A DNA stretch of 64,000 bases, taken from CAYNXB01 sp964401045. GTDB lineage: Bacteria; Pseudomonadota; Alphaproteobacteria; Sphingomonadales; Sphingomonadaceae. Shown here in pieces: positions 25,666 through 33,991 of the stretch. The stretch's first letter is position 1; every line of letters begins with the position of its first letter. The position numbers and the translations under genes were made by a program. The stretch lies in contig CAYNXB010000007.1 of the NCBI GenBank assembly GCA_964401045.1, positions 1 to 64,000 of the forward strand, written 5' to 3'. The notes below the pieces were generated by a model. The model did not search any database and was not told the DNA's origin. It saw nothing but the letters and a program-made list of their open reading frames with translations.

Positions 25666-26144
25666 TTATAGCCGCGCGAGTGACGGCGAACGGCATGTGA
25701 AGCGCTGTGACCTTCCGGAGAAAACGGCGTTTTAATTCAGCTTGTTGGGTACTTTTCACCAGAGATCGCGTGTGACCTTTGGCGGGCAGGCCCCACGGCG
25801 CAATATCGACGATCGAAAGAACCGGGTTTGGTTGACTCTAGCGATCTGCGAACGTGTAGGAAAATCCCGGTCCGTCGTAGCGTGTGCGAGATAGAAGCCT
25901 TGAAGTTCGTGTGTTGCTTGAGGGCCATCTGCGGTCTCCACATGCGGAACCTTGCGCGGTTTCTCACAGAGGACGCGAACTATTTCGACGAGGCGGCTAG
26001 TATTTCCGGGCAGAGCCCCTATCTTTGATCGGCTATAGTCGCAAATTGATGGTCTTCGGCGCTTTAGCGGCTCCAACTTCCTTCTCGCGCTTCTCCTAGC
26101 ATCGGGGATCGCCTTTCGGTTTCCCCCTAAAGAAGGAATTTGAT
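25666..26144. other. 479-base region without a recognisable gene; likely csp leader at its 3' end
   Basis: This is the longest non-coding gap in the window and it is visibly richer in A and T than its surroundings. Short open frames exist on both strands (25756-26076 minus, 25828-26028 plus), but neither shows a domain, a credible ribosome site or the codon bias of the neighbours. A small AAAACGGCGTTTT hairpin near 25719 might end rnhA transcription. The last 100 or so bases probably form the promoter and leader of the cold-shock gene. Confidence 0.5.
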
Positions 26145-26351
26145 ATGCCGATCGGTACAGTGAAATTTTTCGACAACGCCAAGGGCTATGGCTTCATCAC
26201 CAATGAAGCCGGGGGCAACGATGCCTTCGTCCATATTTCAGCGGTCCAGGCTGCCGGGATGACCACTCTCGATAAGGAGCAGCGTCTGTCCTACGCCCTC
26301 GAGAACGACCAGCGCGGCAAATCCAGCGCCGTGAATCTCGAAGCCGCCTAA
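26145..26351 (+). CDS. Cold-shock domain protein (CspA family)
   Basis: 68 residues, a single OB-fold RNA/DNA chaperone. RNP1 appears as KGYGFI and RNP2 as DAFVHI, with the GTVKFFD start usual for the family. The ribosome site is AGAAGGAATT. The C-terminal tail (QRGKSSAVNLEAA) is typical of alphaproteobacterial members. Monocistronic, with its own terminator, and preceded by a long leader. Confidence 0.95.
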   Translation: MPIGTVKFFDNAKGYGFITNEAGGNDAFVHISAVQAAGMTTLDKEQRLSYALENDQRGKSSAVNLEAA

Positions 26352-26378
26352 CTCAACGACGATCTTGCTGAATGAATG

Positions 26379-26410
26379 GGACGGGTGCCAAGCGCCCGTC
26401 CTTTTTCTTT
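26379..26410 (+). terminator. Rho-independent terminator of the cold-shock gene
   Basis: A 10-bp stem with one T-G pair (26379-26388 with 26392-26401) closes a 3-base loop and is followed by TTTTTCTTT. It lies 27 bases after the stop. Confidence 0.88.
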
Positions 26411-26483
26411 GTCCGCTGCGCTGGTGTCGGCGAATATCCGCAATGGATTGTTAGCTGACGCAGCCAGCCAGACCCCACGGCTA

Positions 26484-27626
26484 TCAAATCCCAGTGCCGG
26501 GAGAATTTGTGCCAGCGCGCGTTTGAGCTCGGCCGAACCGGCCCGGCCCGTATCGGGCTGGATCGAGCGTGGACGTCATCGCATCGGGAGCGAGTCCAAC
26601 CAACGACTGCGCCGCCATCCGTGCGGTGGCCGGGGCGGTCTGGATTCCCGCGCCGCCTTGGCCGGCGAACCAGAAGAACGCCGGATTTGTCGGGTCGCGG
26701 CCGATGACCGGCAGCCGGTCGGGCGCGAAGCTGCGCAGACCTGCCCAGCGATGCTCGACCGCTTCGACTTGCCAGTCGACCGCCTGCCCGAAACGATCCA
26801 CGGCCTCTGCCACGTCGATTTCCTCGGCGGCGGCATCGCACGGAGCGCTGGGGGTTTCGTCATGGGGGCTGACCCATAGGCGCCCGCTCTCGGGCTTGAA
26901 GTAGAAGCTGCCGGAGATGTCGAGCACCAGCGGCAGCCTATCGGGCGGCGCTGGTCGGGTGCGAAGCTGTGCGATCGTGCGCCGCAGCGGCGTTATGCCG
27001 AGCGGGCGCAGGCCGCTGCGCGTCGCGACCCGGTCCGCCCATGCACCGGCGGCATCGACCAGCGTGTCGCACGCCAGCGCCTCGCCGGTTTCGGTGGTCA
27101 CTTGCCAGCGGCCGCCATCATGCCGCGCTTCGGCCAGCCGGGCCCGGCAACGCAGTTCCACGCCCGTCCGCTTCCCCTCGGCCAGATAGTGCGCGTGGAG
27201 CGCGGCGACGTCGATGTCGCGGCAATCCGGCTCCCACGCCGCTTCGCGCCATTGCGGGCGCAGGCCCGGTACGATCGCCTCGATCCGCCCGCGCCCGACA
27301 CGTTCGACCCTCACGCCCGCCTCGGCATAGCGGGCAAGGAACGCGTCGAGCTTCGGACCGTCTTCCGCGCGAGCGAGATTGAGCGCGCCGCGCGGGCCGA
27401 GAAAGCCACGGTCCGCCAGCCACGGGCCCGAAGCGCTGGTCAGCGGCTGGACAAGGGGGCCTCCGTAGGTCTCCGCCCAGAAAGCCGCCGAACGGCCGGT
27501 GGCGTGGTAGCCCGGGCGCTCCTCGGCTTCGAGCAACGCCACCGAACAATGCGGCGCGAGCTCGGCCGCAAGGCTCGCGCCCGCCATTCCCGCGCCGACA
27601 ATCGCGACATCGAACCGCGTGCTCAA
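26484..27626 (-). CDS. FAD-dependent D-amino-acid (D-arginine-like) dehydrogenase
   Basis: 380 residues of the DAO fold. The dinucleotide loop is DVAIVGAGMAGASLA at the N-terminus. PGYHATGRSAAFW, SGSFYFKPESG, HRWAGLRSFAPD and FFWFAGQGGAGIQT follow the pattern I know from Pseudomonas D-arginine dehydrogenase DauA, so oxidation of a D-amino acid to the imino acid is the best guess; the exact substrate is unproven. The start is a TTG overlapping the stop of the upstream hydrolase (TTGA). It is the distal gene of that pair. Confidence 0.82.
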   Translation of the reverse strand: MSTRFDVAIVGAGMAGASLAAELAPHCSVALLEAEERPGYHATGRSAAFWAETYGGPLVQPLTSASGPWLADRGFLGPRGALNLARAEDGPKLDAFLARYAEAGVRVERVGRGRIEAIVPGLRPQWREAAWEPDCRDIDVAALHAHYLAEGKRTGVELRCRARLAEARHDGGRWQVTTETGEALACDTLVDAAGAWADRVATRSGLRPLGITPLRRTIAQLRTRPAPPDRLPLVLDISGSFYFKPESGRLWVSPHDETPSAPCDAAAEEIDVAEAVDRFGQAVDWQVEAVEHRWAGLRSFAPDRLPVIGRDPTNPAFFWFAGQGGAGIQTAPATARMAAQSLVGLAPDAMTSTLDPARYGPGRFGRAQTRAGTNSPGTGI

Positions 27627-28588
27627 GCGCGCTCGTCCTTTGGCCCCACTCGATCGAGGAACCTGTCGATCCCGGCGAGAGCGCGGTCGCGCACCGCGTC
27701 GACTTCGCGCAGGATTTCGTGGTGCGCCTCTTTTCCGAAGCGCAGCACTTCGCCGCGCGGGATGCGCGCCATCGCCCGCTCGATCGCGCGCGGGCTTACG
27801 AGCTTGTCGTTGCTGGTGGTGATCGTGAACACCGGGATCGCTATTGCCTCCAGCGCGCCGGGCCGTTCGAGCAGGCTGTTGGAAGCGAATGCGCGCTCGA
27901 CCCAACCCCAGCTCCCCGGCCCCATCTTCAGTTCGGGCCGGTGCTCGCGCCACCACAGCTCGTCGGCGTAGCGGTCCTCATCGTGGGTCAGCAGCCGCTG
28001 GCGGTTGACCGGGACTTCGCCCGGCTTCTCGCTCCATTTCCATGCAGGCCGGCGCGGATCGCCGAGCTTGGTCATCCACCGCGCAAGCGAATGCATGAAC
28101 TGGCGCGGCAGCACGCCAATGAAGCCGAGCATCGGCGCGGACAGCACCAGCGCATCGGGCGCGACCGCCTTCTCCGCCACCGCGCGCAACGCCAGGTGCC
28201 CGCCCATCGAATGCCCGGCAAGCACGTGCGGGCCGGGATTGGCCTTCACCCAACCGGGCCAATAGGCCGCGAGGTCCGAGATCCAGACGCCGAAATCGCT
28301 CACATGCCCGGTCACCGGATCGGCGCCGAGGCGGCCCGAACCGGCCTGCCCGCGCCAGTCGATCGCGCTCACCTGCCAGCCCTGCCGGCGCCAGTGCTCG
28401 AGCGTCTCGGCGTACTTCTCGTAATAGTCGCCGCGCCCGGGAAGGAACAGGATCGAACCGCGGGCCGCCCCCTCCGGAGGGGTCCAGCGGATCTGCCTGA
28501 TCGGATAGCCGTCTGGCGCGTGCCACAGGCTCTCGATCGCCCCGGCCGGGATCGCACGGCGGTCGAAATCGCTCGCGTTAGGGCTAAT
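27623..28588 (-). CDS. Alpha/beta hydrolase (monoglyceride lipase/lysophospholipase-like), probable ATT start
   Basis: A serine hydrolase of about 321 residues. GSILFLPGRGDYYEKYAETLEHW gives the oxyanion region, LAGHSMGGHLALRA the nucleophile elbow with catalytic Ser, and later segments supply Asp (ITTSNDKLVSP) and His (GKEAHHEIL). The homologous N-terminus should begin close to FDRRAIPAGAIES. No ATG, GTG or TTG lies there in frame; instead AAGGAGG is followed after five bases by ATT at 28588. The nearest ATG (28720) would add 44 unlikely residues and run into divergent cpaA. Confidence 0.82.
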   Translation of the reverse strand: MSPNASDFDRRAIPAGAIESLWHAPDGYPIRQIRWTPPEGAARGSILFLPGRGDYYEKYAETLEHWRRQGWQVSAIDWRGQAGSGRLGADPVTGHVSDFGVWISDLAAYWPGWVKANPGPHVLAGHSMGGHLALRAVAEKAVAPDALVLSAPMLGFIGVLPRQFMHSLARWMTKLGDPRRPAWKWSEKPGEVPVNRQRLLTHDEDRYADELWWREHRPELKMGPGSWGWVERAFASNSLLERPGALEAIAIPVFTITTSNDKLVSPRAIERAMARIPRGEVLRFGKEAHHEILREVDAVRDRALAGIDRFLDRVGPKDERA

Positions 28589-28686
28589 GCCGGCCTCCTT
28601 GCCGTGGTTACTTTTTAGTAAGCCCTGACAGCTAGGACTGCATCCCGGGACTCGTTGAATCTTTGGGGCAGACCGTGTCGGCAACC

Positions 28687-29169
28687 ATGTTTCAGTATGC
28701 GCTGCTTGGCGCCTTGGCAATTGCGCTGCTGTGGGCCGCTTTCAGCGACTTGCGCGAGCGCACCATCGCCAACTGGCTCAACGCCGCGATCGCGCTCGGC
28801 GCGCCGCTGTTCTGGTGGGCCGCGGGCCTCGCGCTGTGGCCCGATGTCGCGCTCCAGCTCGGAATAGCGCTCGCCGCCTTCGCGCTGCTCGCCGGCCTGT
28901 TCGCACTCGGCGCGATGGGCGGCGGCGACGTCAAGCTCCTGACCGCGCTGGCGCTGTGGATTCCGCCCCTGCTGTTCGTGCAGCTACTGATCGTCATGGC
29001 GCTGGTCGGCGGCGTGCTCACCATCCTGTTCAGCGCATGGCACATCGCGCGCCGCCGCCGTGAACGGCTGGCGATCCCATACGGCCTCGCGATCGCGTTC
29101 GGCGGCCTGTGGGTTCTCGGCACCAACTACTGGCCCGCAGCCGGCGCGCTCCCCGGCCTGGCTGGGTGA
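28687..29169 (+). CDS. cpaA: Prepilin peptidase of the Tad/Flp pilus (A24 family)
   Basis: Inner-membrane aspartyl protease that processes the Flp prepilin. 160 residues from the ATG at 28687; TTG 28663 and GTG 28675 are in-frame alternatives. The two catalytic aspartates are Asp21 (FSDLRERTIANW) and Asp81 (GAMGGGDVKLL). Around five membrane helices. It is the first gene of the tad locus and lacks the N-terminal methylase domain, as in CpaA/TadV. No Flp pilin gene is found beside it. Confidence 0.93.
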   Translation: MFQYALLGALAIALLWAAFSDLRERTIANWLNAAIALGAPLFWWAAGLALWPDVALQLGIALAAFALLAGLFALGAMGGGDVKLLTALALWIPPLLFVQLLIVMALVGGVLTILFSAWHIARRRRERLAIPYGLAIAFGGLWVLGTNYWPAAGALPGLAG

Positions 29170-29241
29170 ACCCGATTTTAACCACTGCGGTCGTAACGCC
29201 GCATCTCTGCTTGGTAGGGCATCAAAAGGGCTCGACGCATC

Positions 29242-30306
29242 ATGGACCGTAAGAAACTTCTCCTCCTGCTCGGCGCGCTGGTCATTGCGATCGGCACCGC
29301 CATGATGGCACGGAGCATGTTCGCCGGGGCCGCCACGCCAGAGGCGCAGGCTGTGGTGGTCGAACCCGAAGGGCCCAAGGTGCTCGTCGCCCAGCGCGGC
29401 CTTCCGATCGGCACGATCATCACCGCCGATTCGGTGGCGTACCAGAACTGGCCCAAGGAAATGGTCCAGGACGCCTACTTCATCGATGGCGAGGCCGACA
29501 TGAGCAAGCTGCTCGGCACCGTCGTCCGCAATGCGATCACCGCCGGAGAGCCTATCACCCGCGGCGCGCTCGTCTCGCCGGGCGACCGCGGCTTCCTTGC
29601 CGCCGCCCTGGGGCCCGGCATGCGCGCGGTCACCATTCCAGTGTCGGCCAAGACCGGCGTCGGCGGCTTCGTGTTTCCGGGCGACCATGTCGACCTGATG
29701 CTGACGCAGACCGTCAAGGGTGACGAAGGCGCTCCGCTCAAGGCCGCCGAAACGATCCTGCGCAACATCCGCGTGCTCGCCACCGATCAGTCCACCGACA
29801 GCGAAACCGTCGATGGCAAGACCGTCGTGCGCACCTTCCGCACCGTCACCCTCGAAGTGACGCCCAAGATCGCCGAGAAGGTCTCGGTCGCACAGACCAT
29901 CGGCACGCTCAGCCTGTCGCTGCGCTCGATCGCCGACAACCAGAGCGATCTCGAAAAGGCGATCGCTTCGGGTGAAGTCGATGTGCCGGAAGGCGCGAGC
30001 AAGGAAGAGGAAGAGAAGCTGCTGCGCTCGGCGTTGAACCGTCCGATCGACGGCCCGACTTCGTACGTCACCGGCGGCCAGGTCTCGCGCTTCCAGCGCA
30101 GCACGATGCCGCTTTCCGGCGTCGAGAGCGCCCGTCAGGTCGCGACCAGCGTCGTCAATTCCTACAGCGGTGACGTTTCCGCGACCGTGGCGATCCCGCG
30201 CGGCCCTGTGGTTCGCGTCACCCGCGGCAAGGACACCGAAGCCGTGCCCGTCTCCGGCAGCAGCACCCGCGTGCTGTCGCCGCAAACCAGCGCCCGGAAC
30301 AAGTAA
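29242..30306 (+). CDS. cpaB: Flp pilus assembly protein CpaB/RcpC
   Basis: 354 residues. N-terminal membrane helix (KLLLLLGALVIAIGTAMMA), then an SAF domain (VLVAQRGLPIGTIITADSVAYQ) and the RcpC/CpaB periplasmic domain (AVTIPVSAKTGVGGFVFPGDHVDLMLTQ). It acts in the periplasm with the CpaC secretin. The C-terminus is Ser/Thr/Arg-rich. It begins 72 bases after cpaA. Confidence 0.93.
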   Translation: MDRKKLLLLLGALVIAIGTAMMARSMFAGAATPEAQAVVVEPEGPKVLVAQRGLPIGTIITADSVAYQNWPKEMVQDAYFIDGEADMSKLLGTVVRNAITAGEPITRGALVSPGDRGFLAAALGPGMRAVTIPVSAKTGVGGFVFPGDHVDLMLTQTVKGDEGAPLKAAETILRNIRVLATDQSTDSETVDGKTVVRTFRTVTLEVTPKIAEKVSVAQTIGTLSLSLRSIADNQSDLEKAIASGEVDVPEGASKEEEEKLLRSALNRPIDGPTSYVTGGQVSRFQRSTMPLSGVESARQVATSVVNSYSGDVSATVAIPRGPVVRVTRGKDTEAVPVSGSSTRVLSPQTSARNK

Positions 30307-30377
30307 TCATGACCATCGGGGACATCATCGCCATCCGCACCGTCGCGGCCAAGCGTAGCCACACAAGGGGCAAGACC

Positions 30378-31961
30378 ATGAATCGCCGCCTTACCGCCAC
30401 TCTGCTGGGCGCGGCCTGTGCCGTGCTGCCGCTGGCCGCAATGCCCGCGGCCCCGGCCAACGCCCAGACGGTGTTGCGCCCGGCGCAGGACATCGTGCTG
30501 TCGATCGGGCGCGGCCAGCTCGTCACCGTGCCGGGTTCGATGAGCGACGTGTTCGTCGCCAACGATTCGATCGCAGACGTGCAGGTCAAGTCGGCCCGCC
30601 AGCTCTACGTGTTCGGCAAGGCGGGCGGCGAGACCACGCTCTACGCCAGCAACGCCGCCGGCGACGTGGTGTGGTCTGCCAACATCCGCGTGGGTTCGAA
30701 CATCGACAGCGTCGATCAGATGCTGGGGCTGGCGATGCCCGACGCGAAGATCGCGGTCACGACCATGGGGACCAACACCGTGCTGTTGACCGGCACCGTC
30801 GCTGCGCCGGAAGACGCCGCCGAGGCCGAGCGCCTGGTGAAGGCGTTCGTCGGCGATAGCTCCAACGTGATCAGCCGCCTCAAGATGGCAACCCCGCTGC
30901 AGGTGAACCTGCGCGTGCGCTTCGCCGAGGTCAGCCGTTCGCTGGTCCGTGCGCTCGGCGTCAACCTCACCTCGGGTGACTCGACGAGCGGCATCCAGTT
31001 CGGTGTCGGCCAGGGAAAGAACTTCTTCAATACGTTCCGCCCCAACACCTACCCCGGCGCCTCGGTCACCGGCGTCGGCAACCAGCCGAAGCTCTACATT
31101 CCCGACGTCAACAGCCCGGGCAAGTTCGTCGAGGTCAACGGGACCAGCGTCAATAACATCGCCAACGGGACGACCCTCGCCCTGGCAGGCAAGCTGCTCG
31201 GTCTCGACTTGCTCGGCGCGCTCGACCTTGCCGAGACCGACGGGCTCGTCACCACGCTGGCGCAACCGAACCTGACCGCGCTTTCGGGCGAAACCGCCGA
31301 CTTCCTCGCCGGCGGCGAATTCCCGATCCCGATGAGCCAGGGCCTCGGCAGCACCTCGGTCGAATACAAGAAGTACGGCGTCAGCCTTGCTTACACGCCG
31401 ACGGTGCTCTCCAACGGGCGGATCTCGCTCCGCGTGCGGCCCGAGGTATCCGAGCTCTCCACCCAGGGCGCGGTGGTGCTCGACAACTTCACCATTCCGG
31501 CGCTGACCGTGCGCCGCGCCGAGACGACGATCGAACTCGGCTCCGGCCAGAGCTTCATGATCGCCGGGCTGCTCAGCAACAACGCGCAGAGCGCGATCAA
31601 CAAGGCCCCCGGCGTCGGCGACCTGCCGATCCTGGGCAACCTGTTCAAGTCGACCAGCTTCCAGAAAGGCCAGACCGAACTGGTGATCGTGGTCACGCCG
31701 TATCTGGTCAACCCGGTCGACGACAAAGACATCGTCCTGCCCACCGACGGGTTCCGCGCTCCCAACGCGTTCCAGCAATTGCTCGGCGTCGAGAATGACG
31801 GCGTCAATGGCGGTACGCGGCCAAAGCCGACCGCGGTCGGCCAGGGCGCCGAAGCGCCGAGGGTCGGGGTTGCCGAACAACCGACAGACGATCGCGATCG
31901 CCAGAACGTCCAGGCGCGTGCCGAGGCCGCCCCGGTGGCGCCCGGCTTCAGCCTCAAGTGA
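30378..31961 (+). CDS. cpaC: Tad pilus secretin CpaC/RcpA
   Basis: Outer-membrane secretin ring through which the pilus exits. The ATG at 30378 has AAGGGG upstream and gives a signal peptide ending PANA-QT; an earlier ATG (30309) adds a charged lead. About 527 residues: N-terminal domain (DIVLSIGRGQLVTVPG), a BON-like domain (VLLTGTVAAPEDAAEAERLV), then the secretin core with LAQPNLTALSGETADFLAGGEFPIP and a late GDLPILGNLF/ELVIVVTPYLV. The Ala/Pro-rich tail is probably flexible. Confidence 0.95.
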   Translation: MNRRLTATLLGAACAVLPLAAMPAAPANAQTVLRPAQDIVLSIGRGQLVTVPGSMSDVFVANDSIADVQVKSARQLYVFGKAGGETTLYASNAAGDVVWSANIRVGSNIDSVDQMLGLAMPDAKIAVTTMGTNTVLLTGTVAAPEDAAEAERLVKAFVGDSSNVISRLKMATPLQVNLRVRFAEVSRSLVRALGVNLTSGDSTSGIQFGVGQGKNFFNTFRPNTYPGASVTGVGNQPKLYIPDVNSPGKFVEVNGTSVNNIANGTTLALAGKLLGLDLLGALDLAETDGLVTTLAQPNLTALSGETADFLAGGEFPIPMSQGLGSTSVEYKKYGVSLAYTPTVLSNGRISLRVRPEVSELSTQGAVVLDNFTIPALTVRRAETTIELGSGQSFMIAGLLSNNAQSAINKAPGVGDLPILGNLFKSTSFQKGQTELVIVVTPYLVNPVDDKDIVLPTDGFRAPNAFQQLLGVENDGVNGGTRPKPTAVGQGAEAPRVGVAEQPTDDRDRQNVQARAEAAPVAPGFSLK

Positions 31962-31975
31962 GAAAGGTGCCTGAG

Positions 31976-32635
31976 ATGTCCATCCGCATGAAACGACCGC
32001 TCGCCGCAGCAGTCGCCCTTTCGCTCGGGCTGTCGCTCGCCGCGTGTGGCGGCGTGGAGAACAACCGCGGGCTCGAGAGCGTCAAGCAGCCGGTGGTCGA
32101 GCGCCAGAACTACACGCTCGACGTCAACACCGGCGCGGGCGGGCTGCCGATCCCCGAACAGCGCCGCCTTGCCGACTGGTTCGATTCGCTCGACCTCAAG
32201 TACGGCGACCGCATCTCGATCGACGATCCGCTGGACAGCGGCGCGACGCGCGAAGCCGTTGCCGCGATCGCGGGCCGCCACGGCCTGCTGATCAGCGACG
32301 GCGCACCGGTCACCGAAGGCTTCGTCGATCCGGGTTCGGCACGCGTCGTCGTCACCCGCAGCCACGCCTACGTACCCGGCTGCCCCGACTGGTCGGGCCG
32401 GATGACCTCGACCCTCAACAACGAAACCAGCTCCGGCTTCGGATGCGCGGTCAACAGCAACCTGGCCGCGATGATCGCGAATCCGGAGCACCTGCTGCAC
32501 GGCGCGACCGGCACCGGCGAAACGGTTGTGATGAGCGCCAACAAGGCGATCGACAGCTATCGTGAGCGGAAGCCAACCGGTGAAGGCGGCCTGTCGACAA
32601 CGTCCAGCCAGAGCGCCGGCGCAGGAGGAAACTGA
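31976..32635 (+). CDS. cpaD: Tad pilus lipoprotein CpaD
   Basis: 219 residues. From the ATG at 31976 there is a lipoprotein signal with lipobox SLAACGG. The CpaD domain follows: RNYTLDVN-like start, PEQRRLADWFDSLDLKYGDRISI, VTRSHAYVPGCPDWSG, then NSNLAAMIANPEHLL. It likely supports secretin assembly. Its stop shares a base with cpaE (TGATG). A GTG at 31958 is a less likely start. Confidence 0.92.
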   Translation: MSIRMKRPLAAAVALSLGLSLAACGGVENNRGLESVKQPVVERQNYTLDVNTGAGGLPIPEQRRLADWFDSLDLKYGDRISIDDPLDSGATREAVAAIAGRHGLLISDGAPVTEGFVDPGSARVVVTRSHAYVPGCPDWSGRMTSTLNNETSSGFGCAVNSNLAAMIANPEHLLHGATGTGETVVMSANKAIDSYRERKPTGEGGLSTTSSQSAGAGGN

Positions 32636-33924
32636 TGAACGCCCCTTGGAAACCTTCGTCCGTAGGTAACCGCGACCCGTTCGCCGCCTTCATATGCGAC
32701 GAAACGGCGCTCGACGTGCTGCGCCCGGTCGTGATCGAGATGGGCTGGCAGCCGGAGAAGTGCGCCAAGGGCGGCCTGCGCAACGCGGTGCAATCGCTGT
32801 CGATTGCGGCGAGCCCGGCGATCCTCATGGTCGACTTGTCGGAGAGCGGCGACCCGCTCAACGACATCAACGCGCTGGCCGAAGTCTGCGAGCCGGGCAC
32901 GGTGGTGATCGCCGTCGGCCAGGTCAACGACGTGCGCCTCTATCGCGATCTCGTTGCCAGCGGCATCCACGATTACCTGCTCAAGCCGCTTTCGGCCGGC
33001 CAGGTGCGTGACGCACTGGTGCAGGCGCAGGCGGTATTCTCCTCGCCCAAGAGCAATGATGCGTCGACTGCCAAGAAGCATATCTCGACCGCGGTCGTCG
33101 GCACGCGGGGCGGTGTGGGCGCATCGACGCTCGCCACTTCGCTCGCCTGGCTGTTCAGCGCCGATCACAAGCTGCCGACCGCGCTGCTTGACCTCGACGT
33201 GCACTTCGGCACCGGCGCCCTCGCGCTCGATCTCGAGCCCGGCCGCGGCCTGACCGATGCGATCGACAACCCGAGCCGCATCGACGGCCTGTTCATCGAG
33301 CGCGCGATGATCCGCGCGAACGACAACCTCGCAATCCTTTCCGCCGAGGCGCCGATAAACTCCCCGCTGATGACCGACGGCTCCGCCTTCGTGCAGCTCG
33401 AGGAGGAATTCCGCCAGGCGTTCGAGATGACCGTGGTCGATCTGCCGCGCAACATGCTGATCAACTTCCCGCACCTGCTGGCGGACATGAACGTGGTGCT
33501 GCTGGCGACCGAGATGACGCTGGCTTCGGCGCGCGACGCGATCCGCATCATGTCGTGGCTCAAGACCAACGCCCCGCACGCACAGGTGCTGGTCGCGGCC
33601 AACAAGGTTCAGACCGGGGGTGCCGAGATCAGCAAGGCCGATTTCGAAGCCTCGATCGAGCGCAAGATCAACTTCTCGATCCCGTTCGATCTCAAGGCCG
33701 CTTCGAATGCTGCCAAGCTCGGCCAGACCTTCGCCGACGCCAACCGCGCCAGCAAATCGGCCTCGGTGATGCGCGACATCGCCCATGCGATCCTCGGCGC
33801 TGCCGACGACGACGCGGCGGATGCCGCGGTTGCCGGCCCGGGCAAGTCGCTGCTCGACAAGTTCGATTTCAAGTCGCTGCTGGCGAAGAAGGGCAAAGTC
33901 TCGGCGCGCGAAGCAGCCGAGTGA
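32635..33924 (+). CDS. cpaE: Tad pilus ATPase-like localisation protein CpaE/TadZ
   Basis: 429 residues. N-terminal receiver-like domain (FAAFICDETALDVLRPVV to YLLKPLSAGQV) then a ParA/MinD-type ATPase from about residue 150. The Walker A is GTRGGVGASTLATSLAW, the lysine-poor variant seen in CpaE. It directs the pilus machine to its site in the cell. It ends LLAKKGKVSAREAAE. In related loci cpaF follows; here tadB comes after only 67 bases. Confidence 0.94.
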   Translation: MNAPWKPSSVGNRDPFAAFICDETALDVLRPVVIEMGWQPEKCAKGGLRNAVQSLSIAASPAILMVDLSESGDPLNDINALAEVCEPGTVVIAVGQVNDVRLYRDLVASGIHDYLLKPLSAGQVRDALVQAQAVFSSPKSNDASTAKKHISTAVVGTRGGVGASTLATSLAWLFSADHKLPTALLDLDVHFGTGALALDLEPGRGLTDAIDNPSRIDGLFIERAMIRANDNLAILSAEAPINSPLMTDGSAFVQLEEEFRQAFEMTVVDLPRNMLINFPHLLADMNVVLLATEMTLASARDAIRIMSWLKTNAPHAQVLVAANKVQTGGAEISKADFEASIERKINFSIPFDLKAASNAAKLGQTFADANRASKSASVMRDIAHAILGAADDDAADAAVAGPGKSLLDKFDFKSLLAKKGKVSAREAAE

Positions 33925-33937
33925 CGTCTGCTACAGT

Positions 33938-33958
33938 CCGGCGGGCCAGTCCCGCCGG
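33938..33958 (+). repeat. Perfect 8-bp hairpin between cpaE and tadB
   Basis: CCGGCGGG, loop CCAGT, CCCGCCGG. It lies 13 bases after the cpaE stop, at the position where cpaF would normally be. No T tract follows, so it may be a transcript stabiliser or attenuator rather than a terminator. Confidence 0.7.
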
Positions 33959-33991
33959 CTTCGATGCTGATTGGGAAAGGCGGTTTTCCGC

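Noticed and set aside
25756..26076. Two short overlapping open frames (also 25828-26028 plus) in the gap before the cold-shock gene
   Set aside because: No ribosome site, no recognisable domain and no codon bias; kept only as an unexplained gap.
28984..30285. 433-codon minus-strand frame antisense to cpaB
   Set aside because: Typical GC-rich shadow of a real gene; no family resemblance and it opposes a recognisable CpaB.
30162..31880. 572-codon minus-strand frame antisense to cpaC
   Set aside because: His/Asp/Arg-rich shadow translation; the plus strand carries a clear secretin.
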